NCBI RefSeq assembly: GCF_025148445.1 | Contig: NZ_CP102270.1 | Location: 186,001-250,000 of the forward strand | DNA length: 64,000 bases | Reading direction: 5' to 3' | Origin: Eshraghiella crossota | Lineage (GTDB): Bacteria > Bacillota > Clostridia > Lachnospirales > Lachnospiraceae | Shown: positions 1 through 7,836 of the stretch, in pieces | Numbering within the stretch: position 1 is the first letter of the stretch | How the letters are laid out: the number at the start of each line of letters is the position of its first letter | Position numbers and translations under genes: made by a program | Notes under the pieces: generated by a model | The model's input: the letters and a program-made list of their open reading frames with translations, nothing else | What the model was told of the DNA's origin: nothing | Databases searched by the model: none

Positions 1-28
1 AACATTCATTCTAAGATCCGCCGATAGG

Positions 29-76
29 AAATCTCTACCCAAACAGCCGCTTTTGCCGGAAAAGGTAGAGAATCCG
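29..76. repeat. Hairpin repeat, copy A (CTCTACC...GGTAGAG)
   Basis: An 8-bp inverted repeat (TCTCTACC at 32-39, GGTAGAGA at 64-71) encloses a GC-richer loop. A close relative with the same arms and similar flanks lies at 63948-63996. The two share the arms, the AAA after the left arm, CCG(G)AAAA before the right arm, and ATCCG after it. This suggests a dispersed genomic repeat; function unknown. Confidence 0.6.
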
Positions 77-81
77 GTTTG

Positions 82-132
82 CAAGCCATGCCCCCTCGCC
101 TACGCAGAAGCTATGTCTCGGTGGATGGCTGT
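82..132. repeat. Dispersed repeat, copy 1 (resembles 976-1030)
   Basis: The stretch around CCATGCCCCCTCGCCTACGC, followed by an AAGCT and CTCGGTGGA-type end, recurs with small differences at 976-1030. No coding sense was found. Together with the palindromes at 887-932 it marks the first 1.1 kb as repeat-rich intergenic DNA. Confidence 0.6.
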
Positions 133-174
133 TGCAAGGTGTGCATGGTACAATAGAGAGTGAAATCGAAGTTT

Positions 175-351
175 ATGGAAGATAAGATTGCACAGTAGAA
201 TATATATGATAACGAAGTGTTCTTTGAGGGGTACAAAAAGATTAGAGATAACAAAATAAAAGCCAATAACTTATTTGAACAATATCCAGATTACAAGGAT
301 TTATTTCATAAGCCAGATTTCTTATTGCTAAGAGTAAAGAAGAATGGCTGA
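175..351 (+). pseudogene. Remnant of a class I SAM-dependent methyltransferase
   Basis: From an ATG at 175 the frame reads MEDKIAQ, a TAG stop, then NIYDNEVFFEGYKKIRDNK and finally HKPDFLLLRVKKNG and TGA. The first part resembles the N-terminus, and the last part the extreme C-terminus, of small class I SAM methyltransferases. The central Rossmann domain with the glycine-rich SAM loop is missing, so the gene has a large internal deletion plus an early stop. The family call rests on remembered sequence similarity of short stretches and is moderate; that it is broken is seen directly. Confidence 0.5.
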
Positions 352-381
352 ACAATCCCAAAATGAAAGGAGAAAGAGTGT

Positions 382-726
382 ATGAAAAAGATAAATAAAT
401 TGATTGCAATATTGCTGGTAGCAGTATGTGTATTATCCGGCTGTGCAGGTTCAAATACTGGGAAACAGGAAGAAACCGTAACTATGAGGGCGACTGTAAC
501 ATCATTTGAAAAAGCAGGCTTTCTGGTAACACCGAAAGATGGCTCAGAGGAGTTGAAATCTTCGGACAGCTTTTATATATCATCACAATATTTGCCGGAA
601 GATACCGAATTACAGGTAGGAGATCAGGTTGAAATCACATATAGTGGTTACATCAAGGAAATCTATCCGGCTTTGTTGGAAAAAATTACGGAAGTAAAAA
701 TACTGGAGTCTGGGACAGAAGAATAG
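382..726 (+). CDS. Small secreted lipoprotein, unknown function
   Basis: A 114-residue protein with a lysine-containing N-terminus, a hydrophobic stretch and the lipobox LSGC (Cys about residue 20), so it should be lipid-anchored on the outer face of the membrane. The rest (VTMRATVTSFEKAGFLVTP..., then VGDQVEITYSG) is beta-rich and looks like a small OB-like or DUF3221-type extracytoplasmic domain; I do not recognise a catalytic motif. GGAG at a good distance precedes the ATG. It stands alone and is followed by the hairpin terminator at 820-857. Function not assignable. Confidence 0.8.
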   Translation: MKKINKLIAILLVAVCVLSGCAGSNTGKQEETVTMRATVTSFEKAGFLVTPKDGSEELKSSDSFYISSQYLPEDTELQVGDQVEITYSGYIKEIYPALLEKITEVKILESGTEE

Positions 727-773
727 TCAGCGGAAAATATAAGAGGGGATTATCCTGCCTGTGTTATGATTGA

Positions 774-874
774 CGGGCTATTTCATGGACGGCTGTCGCC
801 GTATAAAATGTCAAAAATAAACGCTCTTACAAGTAAACTTGCAGAGCGTTATTTTTTCCATTTTGCATGGCTTG
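774..874. repeat. 101-bp direct repeat, copy 1
   Basis: Bases 774-874 and 1064-1164 match with one difference by eye (ttttGcatgg against ttttTcatgg). The unit contains a GGACGGCTGTCGCCGT mini-palindrome and a complete hairpin terminator. Copies are 290 bp apart in the same orientation. The duplication spreads a terminator between the lipoprotein gene and the oppositely oriented rubrerythrin gene. Confidence 0.9.
820..857 (+). terminator. Intrinsic terminator inside repeat copy 1
   Basis: AACGCTCT (820-827) pairs with AGAGCGTT (843-850), extended by an inner CAAGT/ACTTG stem, and is followed by a T run. It ends the lipoprotein transcript. Confidence 0.85.
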
Positions 875-886
875 AATGAAAACTGC

Positions 887-932
887 CATTCATAGGCACT
901 GCGTGCCTATTTCATAGGGCTATCGCCCTATA
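887..932. repeat. Pair of mini-palindromes between the 101-bp repeats
   Basis: AGGCAC-TGC-GTGCCT (894-908) and AGGGC-TATC-GCCCT (916-929) are separated by a TTCAT spacer. The same layout (short palindrome, TTCAT, short palindrome) recurs inside the 101-bp repeats. This suggests a family of modular palindromic units; no coding sense. Confidence 0.6.
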
Positions 933-975
933 ACAATAAGAAAAGAAATACCCATCCAAATAAATTTGTCAGGGC

Positions 976-1030
976 ATAAGCCATGCCCCCCTCGCCTACG
1001 CAAAAGCTGCGGCTCGGTGGACGGCTGTCG
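976..1030. repeat. Dispersed repeat, copy 2 (resembles 82-132)
   Basis: Second copy of the CCATGCCCCCCTCGCCTACG-containing unit. The intergenic stretch 727-1168 holds only this, the mini-palindromes and the two 101-bp repeats; no gene is supported there. Confidence 0.6.
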
Positions 1031-1063
1031 CTTCATTGCAAGCCATACCATTCATAGCCCTTG

Positions 1064-1164
1064 CGGGCTATTTCATGGACGGCTGTCGCCGTATAAAATG
1101 TCAAAAATAAACGCTCTTACAAGTAAACTTGCAGAGCGTTATTTTTTCCATTTTTCATGGCTTG
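1064..1164. repeat. 101-bp direct repeat, copy 2
   Basis: Near-identical to 774-874. It ends 4 bases before the rubrerythrin stop codon, so the repeat now provides the downstream region of that gene. Confidence 0.9.
1110..1147. terminator. Bidirectional terminator inside repeat copy 2
   Basis: Same hairpin as at 820-857. Read on the minus strand the stem is followed by TATTTTTG, so it can also end the rubrerythrin transcript. Confidence 0.75.
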
Positions 1165-1168
1165 TAAC

Positions 1169-1711
1169 TTAACCAAAGTATCTCTTATAAAGTCCTTCGA
1201 AAGCTTTGCCGTGGCGGGCTTCGTCTCTTGCCATTTCATGGACTGTGTCATGGATTGCATCGAGGTTAAGTGCTTTTGCTCTCTTTGCAAGGTCAGTCTT
1301 TCCTGCTGTTGCACCATTTTCAGCTTCGATTCTCATTTCAAGATTTTTCTTTGTTGAATCTGTGATAACTTCACCGAGTAATTCAGCAAACTTTGCTGCG
1401 TGTTCAGCTTCTTCATAAGCAGCTTTTTCCCAGTAAAGGCCGATTTCAGGATAGCCCTCTCTGTGTGCTACCCTTGCCATTGCAAGGTACATACCAACTT
1501 CAGAACATTCTCCGTTGAAATTAGCTCTTAAGTCTGCGATAATGTCTTCAGGTGCACCCTGTGCAACACCTACAACATGTTCTGATGCCCAGCTTAAATC
1601 ACCTTCCTGCTTTACGAATTTCTCAGCAGGTGCCTTACATACAGGGCACTGTTCAGGTGCTTCATCTCCTTCGTAAACATATCCGCATACACTACATACA
1701 TATTTTGCCAT
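1169..1711 (-). CDS. rbr: Reverse rubrerythrin (N-terminal rubredoxin)
   Basis: A 180-residue cytoplasmic non-haem iron protein. Residues 1-35 form a rubredoxin domain with CSVCGYVY and CPVCKAP, giving the four cysteines of an Fe(SCys)4 site. The rest is a ferritin-like four-helix bundle with the expected glutamates and histidines ([46 protein letters not shown]) for a di-iron centre. Classical rubrerythrins carry rubredoxin at the C-terminus; this order is the 'reverse' type, known in clostridia as an NADH-dependent peroxide and oxygen reductase. AAAGGAG precedes the ATG. Upstream is a PerR-like operator (1750-1768), and the probable repressor gene lies just beyond. Confidence 0.93.
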   Translation of the reverse strand: MAKYVCSVCGYVYEGDEAPEQCPVCKAPAEKFVKQEGDLSWASEHVVGVAQGAPEDIIADLRANFNGECSEVGMYLAMARVAHREGYPEIGLYWEKAAYEEAEHAAKFAELLGEVITDSTKKNLEMRIEAENGATAGKTDLAKRAKALNLDAIHDTVHEMARDEARHGKAFEGLYKRYFG

Positions 1712-1749
1712 AACTTAAATCTCCTTTATTTTAAAATTTTTATTTCAAT

Positions 1750-1768
1750 AATAGTAATCATTACTGAA
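1750..1768. promoter_or_regulatory. PerR-like operator upstream of rubrerythrin
   Basis: AGTAAT-C-ATTACT is a perfect 6-1-6 inverted repeat within an AATAGTAAT-centred 19-mer. The same AATAGTAATnATTA core lies upstream of the Fur-family gene (2255-2273). The design matches the PerR box style TTATAATnATTATAA. Confidence 0.7.
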
Positions 1769-1819
1769 ATTATAATATCATAAAATAATAAAATGTCAAC
1801 ACTTTGTAGAAAAAATTTT

Positions 1820-2236
1820 TCAATTATTTTTTGAAGAATTTTTTTCTGAGGACATACAAGATGGGCATAAACCATTAAAAAGAACGGCATGGCCATCTAT
1901 TTTACCACCAAAGCATGAAGAAACAAGTGCCTCAAGTCCATCATCCGCCGGAGTATCAATGTCGAGAACGCATCTGCATTTGTTGCAGACAAAATGATAA
2001 TGTGGAGCCGGATTGCCGTCAAAGTGGTCGTAGCCATCATAGGTAGAGAAACGCTGTGCCTGTCCTAACTCAACCAGAAGATTAAGATTTCTATAAACTG
2101 TACCAAGACTTATGTTCGGAAATGTCTTTCTTACATTTTCATATATAAAATCAGCTGTGGGATGGTCCTTTCTTGTCATGAGAAAATCATAAACAGCCTC
2201 ACGCTGCCTGCTTTTTTTCAAACTTTTTATCTGCAT
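1820..2236 (-). CDS. perR: Fur-family peroxide-responsive repressor (PerR-like)
   Basis: A 138-residue winged-helix metalloregulator starting at MQIKSLKKSRQREAVYDFL. I chose this ATG (2234-2236) over the upstream ATG because GTGAGG lies just before it and the longer N-terminus is AT-rich, non-Fur sequence overlapping the operator. The recognition helix region NISLGTVYRNLNLLVE is typical of Fur/PerR. The HFDGN...HYHFVCNKC ligand stretch and the CPSC near the C-terminus supply the regulatory and structural (Cys4 Zn) sites. PerR against Fur or Zur cannot be settled by eye; linkage to rubrerythrin and the shared operator favour PerR. Binding to its own upstream site implies autoregulation. Confidence 0.85.
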   Translation of the reverse strand: MQIKSLKKSRQREAVYDFLMTRKDHPTADFIYENVRKTFPNISLGTVYRNLNLLVELGQAQRFSTYDGYDHFDGNPAPHYHFVCNKCRCVLDIDTPADDGLEALVSSCFGGKIDGHAVLFNGLCPSCMSSEKNSSKNN

Positions 2237-2254
2237 GTAATACCTCACTTTGAT

Positions 2255-2273
2255 AATAGTAATTATTATTATT
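2255..2273. promoter_or_regulatory. PerR-like operator upstream of the Fur-family gene
   Basis: AATAGTAAT-T-ATTATTATT is a 9-1-9 inverted repeat with one mismatch, closely matching the site before rubrerythrin. It sits between the divergent perR-like gene and the AAA ATPase gene and could affect both. Confidence 0.65.
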
Positions 2274-2343
2274 TTACATATTATTGATTTATATGTCAAT
2301 AAAGTTTATAATTGTTCCAATGTTATTTATAAGAGGGCTGATT

Positions 2344-3687
2344 ATGGACCAGAATTTAAAAAACGATATTGAAGAATGTCTGGTATGCGCAGATGAGATA
2401 GAAGCATACGGAATAATTAAAGATAGAATGACTACCACTTTCAGGGAAAATGTCAGATATGAAATGCTTAAGCTTCTTGCTTATATCGGCTATGGTAACG
2501 GATTTTTTTCCGGGCAGGAGATTAATTTTATTAAAGAAGCAACAGGGTTTAATGTAACGGAAGGTATGCTGCGTTCCATCGTTGCAAGTGAACATCTTCA
2601 GGAGTCGTCATATAAGGACAACCCACCATTTGCAATGAAGTATTTTATATTGTCGGATGCAGGCGGTAAGGCAAAAGATAATAAAAGAAGAACACCTAAG
2701 TATATTAATGTTATGAGAAATCTGGGACAGGAACTTATTGCAAGGGACGGCACAACAGGTGACGCACTCATAGACAGACTTACAGGTTATATAGGCATGC
2801 TTGAAAAAAATGCAAAAGAATACGGACTCGTAAATGTTAAAGGTACGGTTAAAGAAACAAACACTGAGAAAAAGACAGTCGAAGAGGCGTTAGAGGAGCT
2901 TAATTCCCTTACAGGACTTGATGATGTAAAAAGAGATGTCAATACCCTTGTTAATCTGATGAAAGTCCAGAAAATAAGGGAAGAACGCGGGATGAAAGTA
3001 CCCACCGTTTCAAAACATCTTGTTTTTTCGGGCAATCCGGGAACAGGTAAGACAACGGTAGCAAGACTTTTAGCAGGAATATATAATTCCCTCGGCGTTT
3101 TAAGCAAAGGGCACCTTGTGGAAGTGGACAGGTCGGGACTTGTAAGCGGATATATCGGACAGACAGCTGCCAAAGTAATGGAAGTAGTGGATACCGCACT
3201 TGGCGGCGTGCTGTTTATTGATGAGGCATATACACTGACTGCCAATAAAGGTCAGGGAGATTTTGGACAGGAAGCCGTAGATACACTTTTAAAAGCAATG
3301 GAAGACAACAGGGACAATCTTGTGGTAATTGTTGCAGGATATACAGATCTTATGGAACAGTTTCTTGATTCTAATCCGGGACTCCGTTCAAGATTTAATA
3401 AGTTTATGAAATTTGAAGACTATACGGCAGAACAGCTTTTGGAAATAATCAAAAGCATGGCAGCAAAGCAGGATTATGTATTATCGGAAGGAGCGAGAGT
3501 GGCAGCCTTGGAATATTACAGAAAAGTAACTGCCAATAAGCCTGAGAATTTCGGTAATGCAAGAGATGCCAGAAATTTCCTGGAAAAAGCTATTTCCAAC
3601 CAGGCAGGAAGAATTGTGGGAATTAAAGATATTGACAAAGAAACCATAATGACTATAGAAGCGGAAGACCTTTCACTTGATAATTAG
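2344..3687 (+). CDS. CbxX/CfxQ-type AAA ATPase (SpoVK-like)
   Basis: 447 residues from ATG 2344, chosen because AAGAGGG lies at 2331-2337; the longer reading begins with an unlikely hydrophobic tail. Residues 1-120 are helical and tellurite-resistance (TerB)-like in feel. An AAA+ domain follows with Walker A GNPGTGKT, pore-like SGYIGQ, Walker B VLFIDEAYTL, a sensor-type VVIVAGYTDLM and arginine finger GLRSRFNK. The family includes SpoVK of spore formers and the Rubisco activase CbbX, which remodel protein assemblies. The partner is not identifiable here. It stands as a single gene between the perR operator region and a PPIase lipoprotein. Confidence 0.85.
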   Translation: MDQNLKNDIEECLVCADEIEAYGIIKDRMTTTFRENVRYEMLKLLAYIGYGNGFFSGQEINFIKEATGFNVTEGMLRSIVASEHLQESSYKDNPPFAMKYFILSDAGGKAKDNKRRTPKYINVMRNLGQELIARDGTTGDALIDRLTGYIGMLEKNAKEYGLVNVKGTVKETNTEKKTVEEALEELNSLTGLDDVKRDVNTLVNLMKVQKIREERGMKVPTVSKHLVFSGNPGTGKTTVARLLAGIYNSLGVLSKGHLVEVDRSGLVSGYIGQTAAKVMEVVDTALGGVLFIDEAYTLTANKGQGDFGQEAVDTLLKAMEDNRDNLVVIVAGYTDLMEQFLDSNPGLRSRFNKFMKFEDYTAEQLLEIIKSMAAKQDYVLSEGARVAALEYYRKVTANKPENFGNARDARNFLEKAISNQAGRIVGIKDIDKETIMTIEAEDLSLDN

Positions 3688-3788
3688 TGAATGTTTTGTG
3701 AAAACCTTTGATTTTTCAGTGCTTATATGATAGAGTTAATAAGTGCATTTTGTGCAATATAAAAATATGAAAGAGAGATTTTTATTTA

Positions 3789-4991
3789 ATGAAAAGAAAA
3801 TTTATTGCAGCTCTTTTAGTAGGAGTTATGGCAGTTTCACTTGCAGGATGCGGCAAAGATAAGAGCAAAAATACCGATAAGGAACCTGAGACTAAGGAGT
3901 TACAGTATTATGAACTTGGTGGAAAGAATTACGTGGAACTCCCGGACTATTCACAGTATGTTGAAGTAGGCGAATACAAGGGATATGAGATACCTGTGGA
4001 TGCGCCTGATTCAGTAGAGAAACAGTTACAGGCATATAAAGACAACGTTTTGTCACAGAATGCTACCTACGGTGACAATATAACTGACAGAGTAGTAGCT
4101 GATACAGACGAAATCAATCTTGATTTTGCCGGAACATATAATGGAAAAGCATTTGATGGCGGAACTTCAACAAATTATAAGTATAAGATTCATGGCGGTT
4201 TTATTGAATCCCTTGATTCCCAGCTTGTTGGACTTGAATGCGGCAAAGAATACGTACTTAAATGTAAATTCCCTGATGATTACAAGACTAATACAGAACT
4301 TGCAGGCAAAGATGTTGAGTTCACAATCAAAGTTAATTACATTTATGGCGAAAAGACAATTCCTGAATGGAATGATAGTTTTGTATCAAAACTTACAAGC
4401 AATAAGTTCACAACAGTAGATGATTTTGAGAAGGAACTTAAGACAGAAATCCAGGCACAGAATGAGTATGGTCTTAAGAAAACTTACAGTTCCGGACTTT
4501 GGTCAAAAATTCTCGATTCAAGCAAGATAAACGGATATCCTGAAGATAAGCTTACATCGGCTACAGATGATTATTTCAGCAAATATCAGGAACAGTATAA
4601 GAAATATGCAGAGACATATTCAAAAACATACGAGGAAATCCTTACTGCATACGGTTTTAAGTCAGACGATGAACTCAAAGCAGCATGCGAGGAACAGGCA
4701 AAGAAAGAGCTTGAATACATAATGCTCGCATGTGAAATCTCTAAGAAGGAGAACATAGCGGTAACAGAAGAAATTTATAAGGCACTTGCAGAAGATCTTC
4801 TTTCAGATTATAATTTTGATAGTGTAGAAGCCTTTGAAAAGGAATATGGACGTGACTACATTATGGAAAGCTTTGTGTTTGAAGGCGTAAGTGAGTGGTT
4901 ATGCGATAATAATAAGATGGATGTCAACGAAAAGACTACTTCTACAAAAGCAGAGTCGGATTCATCAGCAGCGGATACCAAATCCGAATAA
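3789..4991 (+). CDS. Trigger-factor-like peptidyl-prolyl isomerase lipoprotein
   Basis: 400 residues with a signal peptide and lipobox (SLAGCGKD, Cys about residue 21). Residues about 100-190 form an FKBP-type isomerase domain (DTDEINLDFAGTYNGKAFDGG, LVGLECGKEYVLKCKFP). The helical C-terminal part resembles the trigger-factor substrate-binding domain. This is a surface-exposed foldase, analogous in place to PrsA but of the FKBP/trigger-factor class, which is common in Clostridia. The tail is Ser/Thr/Lys-rich. A hairpin terminator follows at 5006. Confidence 0.85.
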   Translation: MKRKFIAALLVGVMAVSLAGCGKDKSKNTDKEPETKELQYYELGGKNYVELPDYSQYVEVGEYKGYEIPVDAPDSVEKQLQAYKDNVLSQNATYGDNITDRVVADTDEINLDFAGTYNGKAFDGGTSTNYKYKIHGGFIESLDSQLVGLECGKEYVLKCKFPDDYKTNTELAGKDVEFTIKVNYIYGEKTIPEWNDSFVSKLTSNKFTTVDDFEKELKTEIQAQNEYGLKKTYSSGLWSKILDSSKINGYPEDKLTSATDDYFSKYQEQYKKYAETYSKTYEEILTAYGFKSDDELKAACEEQAKKELEYIMLACEISKKENIAVTEEIYKALAEDLLSDYNFDSVEAFEKEYGRDYIMESFVFEGVSEWLCDNNKMDVNEKTTSTKAESDSSAADTKSE

Positions 4992-5005
4992 TTTCCATCT
5001 ATCTA

Positions 5006-5040
5006 AAGGCACTATCTGAGGATTGATAGTGCCTTATTTA
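5006..5040 (+). terminator. Intrinsic terminator after the PPIase gene
   Basis: AAGGCACTATC (5006-5016) pairs perfectly with GATAGTGCCTT (5025-5035), then ATTTATT. Confidence 0.75.
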
Positions 5041-5076
5041 TTCAAAGGCAGATGAAGATAATGAAAGGGTGTTTCT

Positions 5077-6573
5077 ATGAAGACAGAAGATGAACTTAAA
5101 TTATATAAAGATGTTGCACTTATATCAGGAGATATAATTTTCAAATATGATATATTAAAGGGTAATATTACCATACTTGGCGGACCGGCAGAACTTTCAA
5201 AATACGGTAATGCAGTTAATGTGTACGGATCCGGGAGCGAATATGCCAATGAAGCATATAATGAAATAATAAGATATATAAAGGAAGCAGTCAGCCGTGA
5301 TATGGGAGGAACTATAGAAGAGGAGATAAAGGTAGCATTTACTCCCGGTAATTTAAGGGATTACACACTTAAGGGCAGAATTGAATATGATAATAACTGG
5401 AATGCATGCAGTGTATTAGGTAAAATAATAAGACATCCTGAAAACAATGACATGGCAGTTGATTATGTGGGAAGCAATCTTACAGACATGGAATATATGC
5501 AGATTCCCGAAGAATATGTTATGAAAATGACATCCGGTGACAATAATGAGGAATGTCATTATATAGATACGGAAATTGTAGAAGACGCTTTGGACACGCT
5601 GGCAGACACAGGGAATATCGGCGCTGCTGTTTTGCCATTAATACAGAAAATCGGTAAAAAATACAGACTTGACTGCGTATCCATAAGTGAATATGACAAG
5701 AATACGGGAATTTCTTCACCTTCATTCCAGTGGTATGACGAGAACAATGTAGCGGTTGGCAATGTATTAGCCAGAAATCCGCTTGACAGACTGACACATA
5801 ATGGCTTTGAAAAAAATAAAGTTATGGTTGTTGATGATTTTGCCGGTTATTCGGGAGATGATTCTATACTTCTAAAACTTAAGGAAATCGGAACCAGGTC
5901 AGCAATTGTATGCACATATTCAGGCAATAATGCGTCAGGTTTTGCCTGCTTTGAGGTACATAGAAACAGTGTAAGGTGGAGTAACGAAACAGTTACGGCA
6001 TTAAGGCTTGTTTCCAAGTTTATAGCAGCTTATCTTTCTAACTTAAAGAATTACTTTGAGCTTGTTAAGAAAGACGCTAAGTCAAAGACACATGATGAAG
6101 TTACGGGACTTCCTAAGTTGGAGATATTCAAGAAAAAATCATTGGAACACATTAATTCCAAAAAGAAAGGGAAACTGGCTCTTGCTTGCTTTAATTTTAC
6201 CAATTTTGATAAGGTTAACAGTATTTATGGAAGGGCAATGGGAGATACCATTCTTAGGGAATTTACCAAAGAATATGCCAAAATAGAAGACAGATTTGTA
6301 ATAGGATGCAGAACTAACGCCGATAATTTTTTAGCACTTATCAATCATTTTGATACAAGGGGCAACAAAATATCATCGGCAATGGTAGAACGTATGAAAC
6401 TTAATTTTAAGAAGATATGTGATGAAAAATGTCCTGACGCAAAGGTGGATGTCAATGCCGGAATTATGTTTTTGCCGGAACATGTTGACAATATCGATAA
6501 TTACATATCCAAGGCGAGAAGTGCCTGCATTACGGCAAAACAGGACGGAATATCCTGCGTATTTGCTTATTAG
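5077..6573 (+). CDS. Degenerate GGDEF-domain protein with GAF-like sensor region
   Basis: 498 residues, no membrane segment. The N-terminal third is PAS-like (FKYDILKGNITILGG...). Residues about 180-330 look like a GAF domain (LPLIQKIGKKYRLDCVSISEY...ALRLVSKFIAAYLSN). The last 160 residues follow the GGDEF fold, from DEVTGLPKLEIFKKK through NSIYGRAMGDTILREF to SKARSACITAKQDG. The signature GG(D/E)EF is replaced by NADNF at residues 414-418, so cyclic-di-GMP synthesis is very unlikely; it may bind nucleotide or serve as a receptor. It precedes coaX by 14 bases and is probably cotranscribed with it. Confidence 0.8.
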   Translation: MKTEDELKLYKDVALISGDIIFKYDILKGNITILGGPAELSKYGNAVNVYGSGSEYANEAYNEIIRYIKEAVSRDMGGTIEEEIKVAFTPGNLRDYTLKGRIEYDNNWNACSVLGKIIRHPENNDMAVDYVGSNLTDMEYMQIPEEYVMKMTSGDNNEECHYIDTEIVEDALDTLADTGNIGAAVLPLIQKIGKKYRLDCVSISEYDKNTGISSPSFQWYDENNVAVGNVLARNPLDRLTHNGFEKNKVMVVDDFAGYSGDDSILLKLKEIGTRSAIVCTYSGNNASGFACFEVHRNSVRWSNETVTALRLVSKFIAAYLSNLKNYFELVKKDAKSKTHDEVTGLPKLEIFKKKSLEHINSKKKGKLALACFNFTNFDKVNSIYGRAMGDTILREFTKEYAKIEDRFVIGCRTNADNFLALINHFDTRGNKISSAMVERMKLNFKKICDEKCPDAKVDVNAGIMFLPEHVDNIDNYISKARSACITAKQDGISCVFAY

Positions 6574-6587
6574 GAAGAGGAAAAGAA

Positions 6588-7358
6588 ATGGTTTTAGCAA
6601 TTGACATGGGAAATACCAATATCGTGGTAGGATGTATCGAAAAAGGCAAAATACTTTTTGTTGAGAGACTCTGCACGGATTTATCCAAGACAGAACTTGA
6701 ATATGCTATTGGCATCAAGACTGTGCTTGAATTATATGACATAAAAGATAATGAAATTGATGGTGCGATTATTTCGTCGGTAGTTCCACCGCTTACAACT
6801 ATACTTCAGACTGCCGTAAATAAGATAATCGGTAAAGTCCCTATGGTTGTGGGTCCGGGAATTAAGACGGGACTCAATATACTTATGGATAATCCAAAGG
6901 CAATGGGAGCTGACCTTATAGTAGATTCTGTTGCAGGAATTAATGAATACGGGGCACCGCTTATAATTATAGATATGGGAACGGCAACAACGGTTTCCGT
7001 GATTGATAAGGACAAGAATTATATCGGAGGCATGATTATTCCGGGTCTCAGGGTTTCTCTTGAATCCCTTGTAAGCAGAACATCACAGCTCCCCAGAATA
7101 GGACTTGAAGCACCTGCAAAGACTATAGGTAAAAATACGGTTGACTGTATGAAGAGCGGAATCCTTTTCGGTAATGCGTCGATGATTGACGGACTTATTG
7201 ACAGAATAAGGGAAGAAATAGGATGTGAAGCAAAAGCAGTAGCCACAGGAGGACTTGCAAAAACAGTTATTCCTCTGTGCAAACATGATATTATAGCAGA
7301 TGATGAACTCCTTCTTAAAGGGTTGTATCTTATATACAGAAAAAACACGGAAAAATAA
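6588..7358 (+). CDS. coaX: Type III pantothenate kinase
   Basis: 256 residues, the normal CoaX length. The ASKHA-type phosphate motif is MVLAIDMGNTNIVVG at the N-terminus. GADLIVDSVAG, then IDMGTATTVSVID with the following GGMIIPGL, form the pantothenate/ATP site, and VATGGLAKTVIPL lies near the end. It performs the first step of CoA synthesis in the cytoplasm and, unlike CoaA, is not feedback-inhibited by CoA. GGAAGAGGAAAAG precedes the ATG. CoA supply is relevant to the acyl-chain genes further on, but no direct link is visible. Confidence 0.95.
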   Translation: MVLAIDMGNTNIVVGCIEKGKILFVERLCTDLSKTELEYAIGIKTVLELYDIKDNEIDGAIISSVVPPLTTILQTAVNKIIGKVPMVVGPGIKTGLNILMDNPKAMGADLIVDSVAGINEYGAPLIIIDMGTATTVSVIDKDKNYIGGMIIPGLRVSLESLVSRTSQLPRIGLEAPAKTIGKNTVDCMKSGILFGNASMIDGLIDRIREEIGCEAKAVATGGLAKTVIPLCKHDIIADDELLLKGLYLIYRKNTEK

Positions 7359-7378
7359 AGGAAAAAAGGCTTTTTTTC

Positions 7379-7407
7379 TTGACAAAGGAAGAAAAAACCA
7401 TTATAAA
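7379..7407 (+). promoter_or_regulatory. Strong sigma-A promoter of hup
   Basis: TTGACA (7379-7384), a 17-bp spacer and TATAAA (7402-7407). The 5' leader to the hup ATG is about 80 bases and includes AGGAGG. Confidence 0.85.
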
Positions 7408-7491
7408 TATCATTGTGGGTAGAGGAGTGCAAAACAGGCGCTCGATATAATAAGATACTCGAATATGAATGTTATTAGGAGGACATAATAC

Positions 7492-7764
7492 ATGAACAAG
7501 ACTGAGTTAGCTTCAGCAATCGCTGAAAAGGCAGAAATCAGCAAGAAAGATGCTGAAAAAGCATTAAAGGCATTCACAGAAGTAGTTGCCGAAGAATTAA
7601 AGAAGGGTGAGAAGATCCAGTTAGTAGGTTTCGGCACATTTGAAGTTGGTGAAAGAGCAGCAAGAGAAGGAATCAATCCTAGAACTCGTGAGACAATCAA
7701 AATTGCAGCAGCTAAGACACCTAAGTTCAAAGCAGGCAAGCAGTTAAAAGACAGCTTAAACTAA
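7492..7764 (+). CDS. hup: HU family DNA-binding protein
   Basis: 90 residues, full length. MNKTELASAIAEKAEISKKDAEKALKAF is the helical dimer arm, and VGFGTFEVGERAAREG plus NPRTRETIKI are the beta arm with the NP(R) that intercalates in the minor groove. It compacts the nucleoid. The gene has its own consensus promoter (7379) and terminator (7781), as expected for an abundant protein. Its position just before rqcP and the yab genes is the standard order in Clostridia. Confidence 0.97.
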   Translation: MNKTELASAIAEKAEISKKDAEKALKAFTEVVAEELKKGEKIQLVGFGTFEVGERAAREGINPRTRETIKIAAAKTPKFKAGKQLKDSLN

Positions 7765-7780
7765 TAAAGAATCAGAGCTT

Positions 7781-7811
7781 AACGCCTCAGGGATGACCTG
7801 GGGCGTTTCTT
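7781..7811 (+). terminator. Terminator after hup
   Basis: AACGCCTCAGG (7781-7791) pairs with CCTGGGGCGTT (7797-7807) including one T-G pair, with a 5-base loop and a TTTCTT tail. Confidence 0.85.
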
Positions 7812-7836
7812 GTAGTTATGTCAGGAGGAGATTAAA

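Noticed and set aside
242-454. 70-residue minus-strand reading frame over the lipoprotein start
   Set aside because: Lies antisense to the methyltransferase remnant and the lipoprotein signal peptide; no ribosome site.
2787-3245. 152-residue minus-strand frame inside the AAA ATPase gene
   Set aside because: Antisense shadow of a conserved domain.
5077-6573. Active diguanylate cyclase
   Set aside because: GG(D/E)EF is replaced by NADNF.
7408-7491. hup leader with GTAGAGGAGTGC, resembling the start of a lysine riboswitch
   Set aside because: The leader is only about 80 bases, far too short for the about 170-base L box, and the gene is not a lysine gene.
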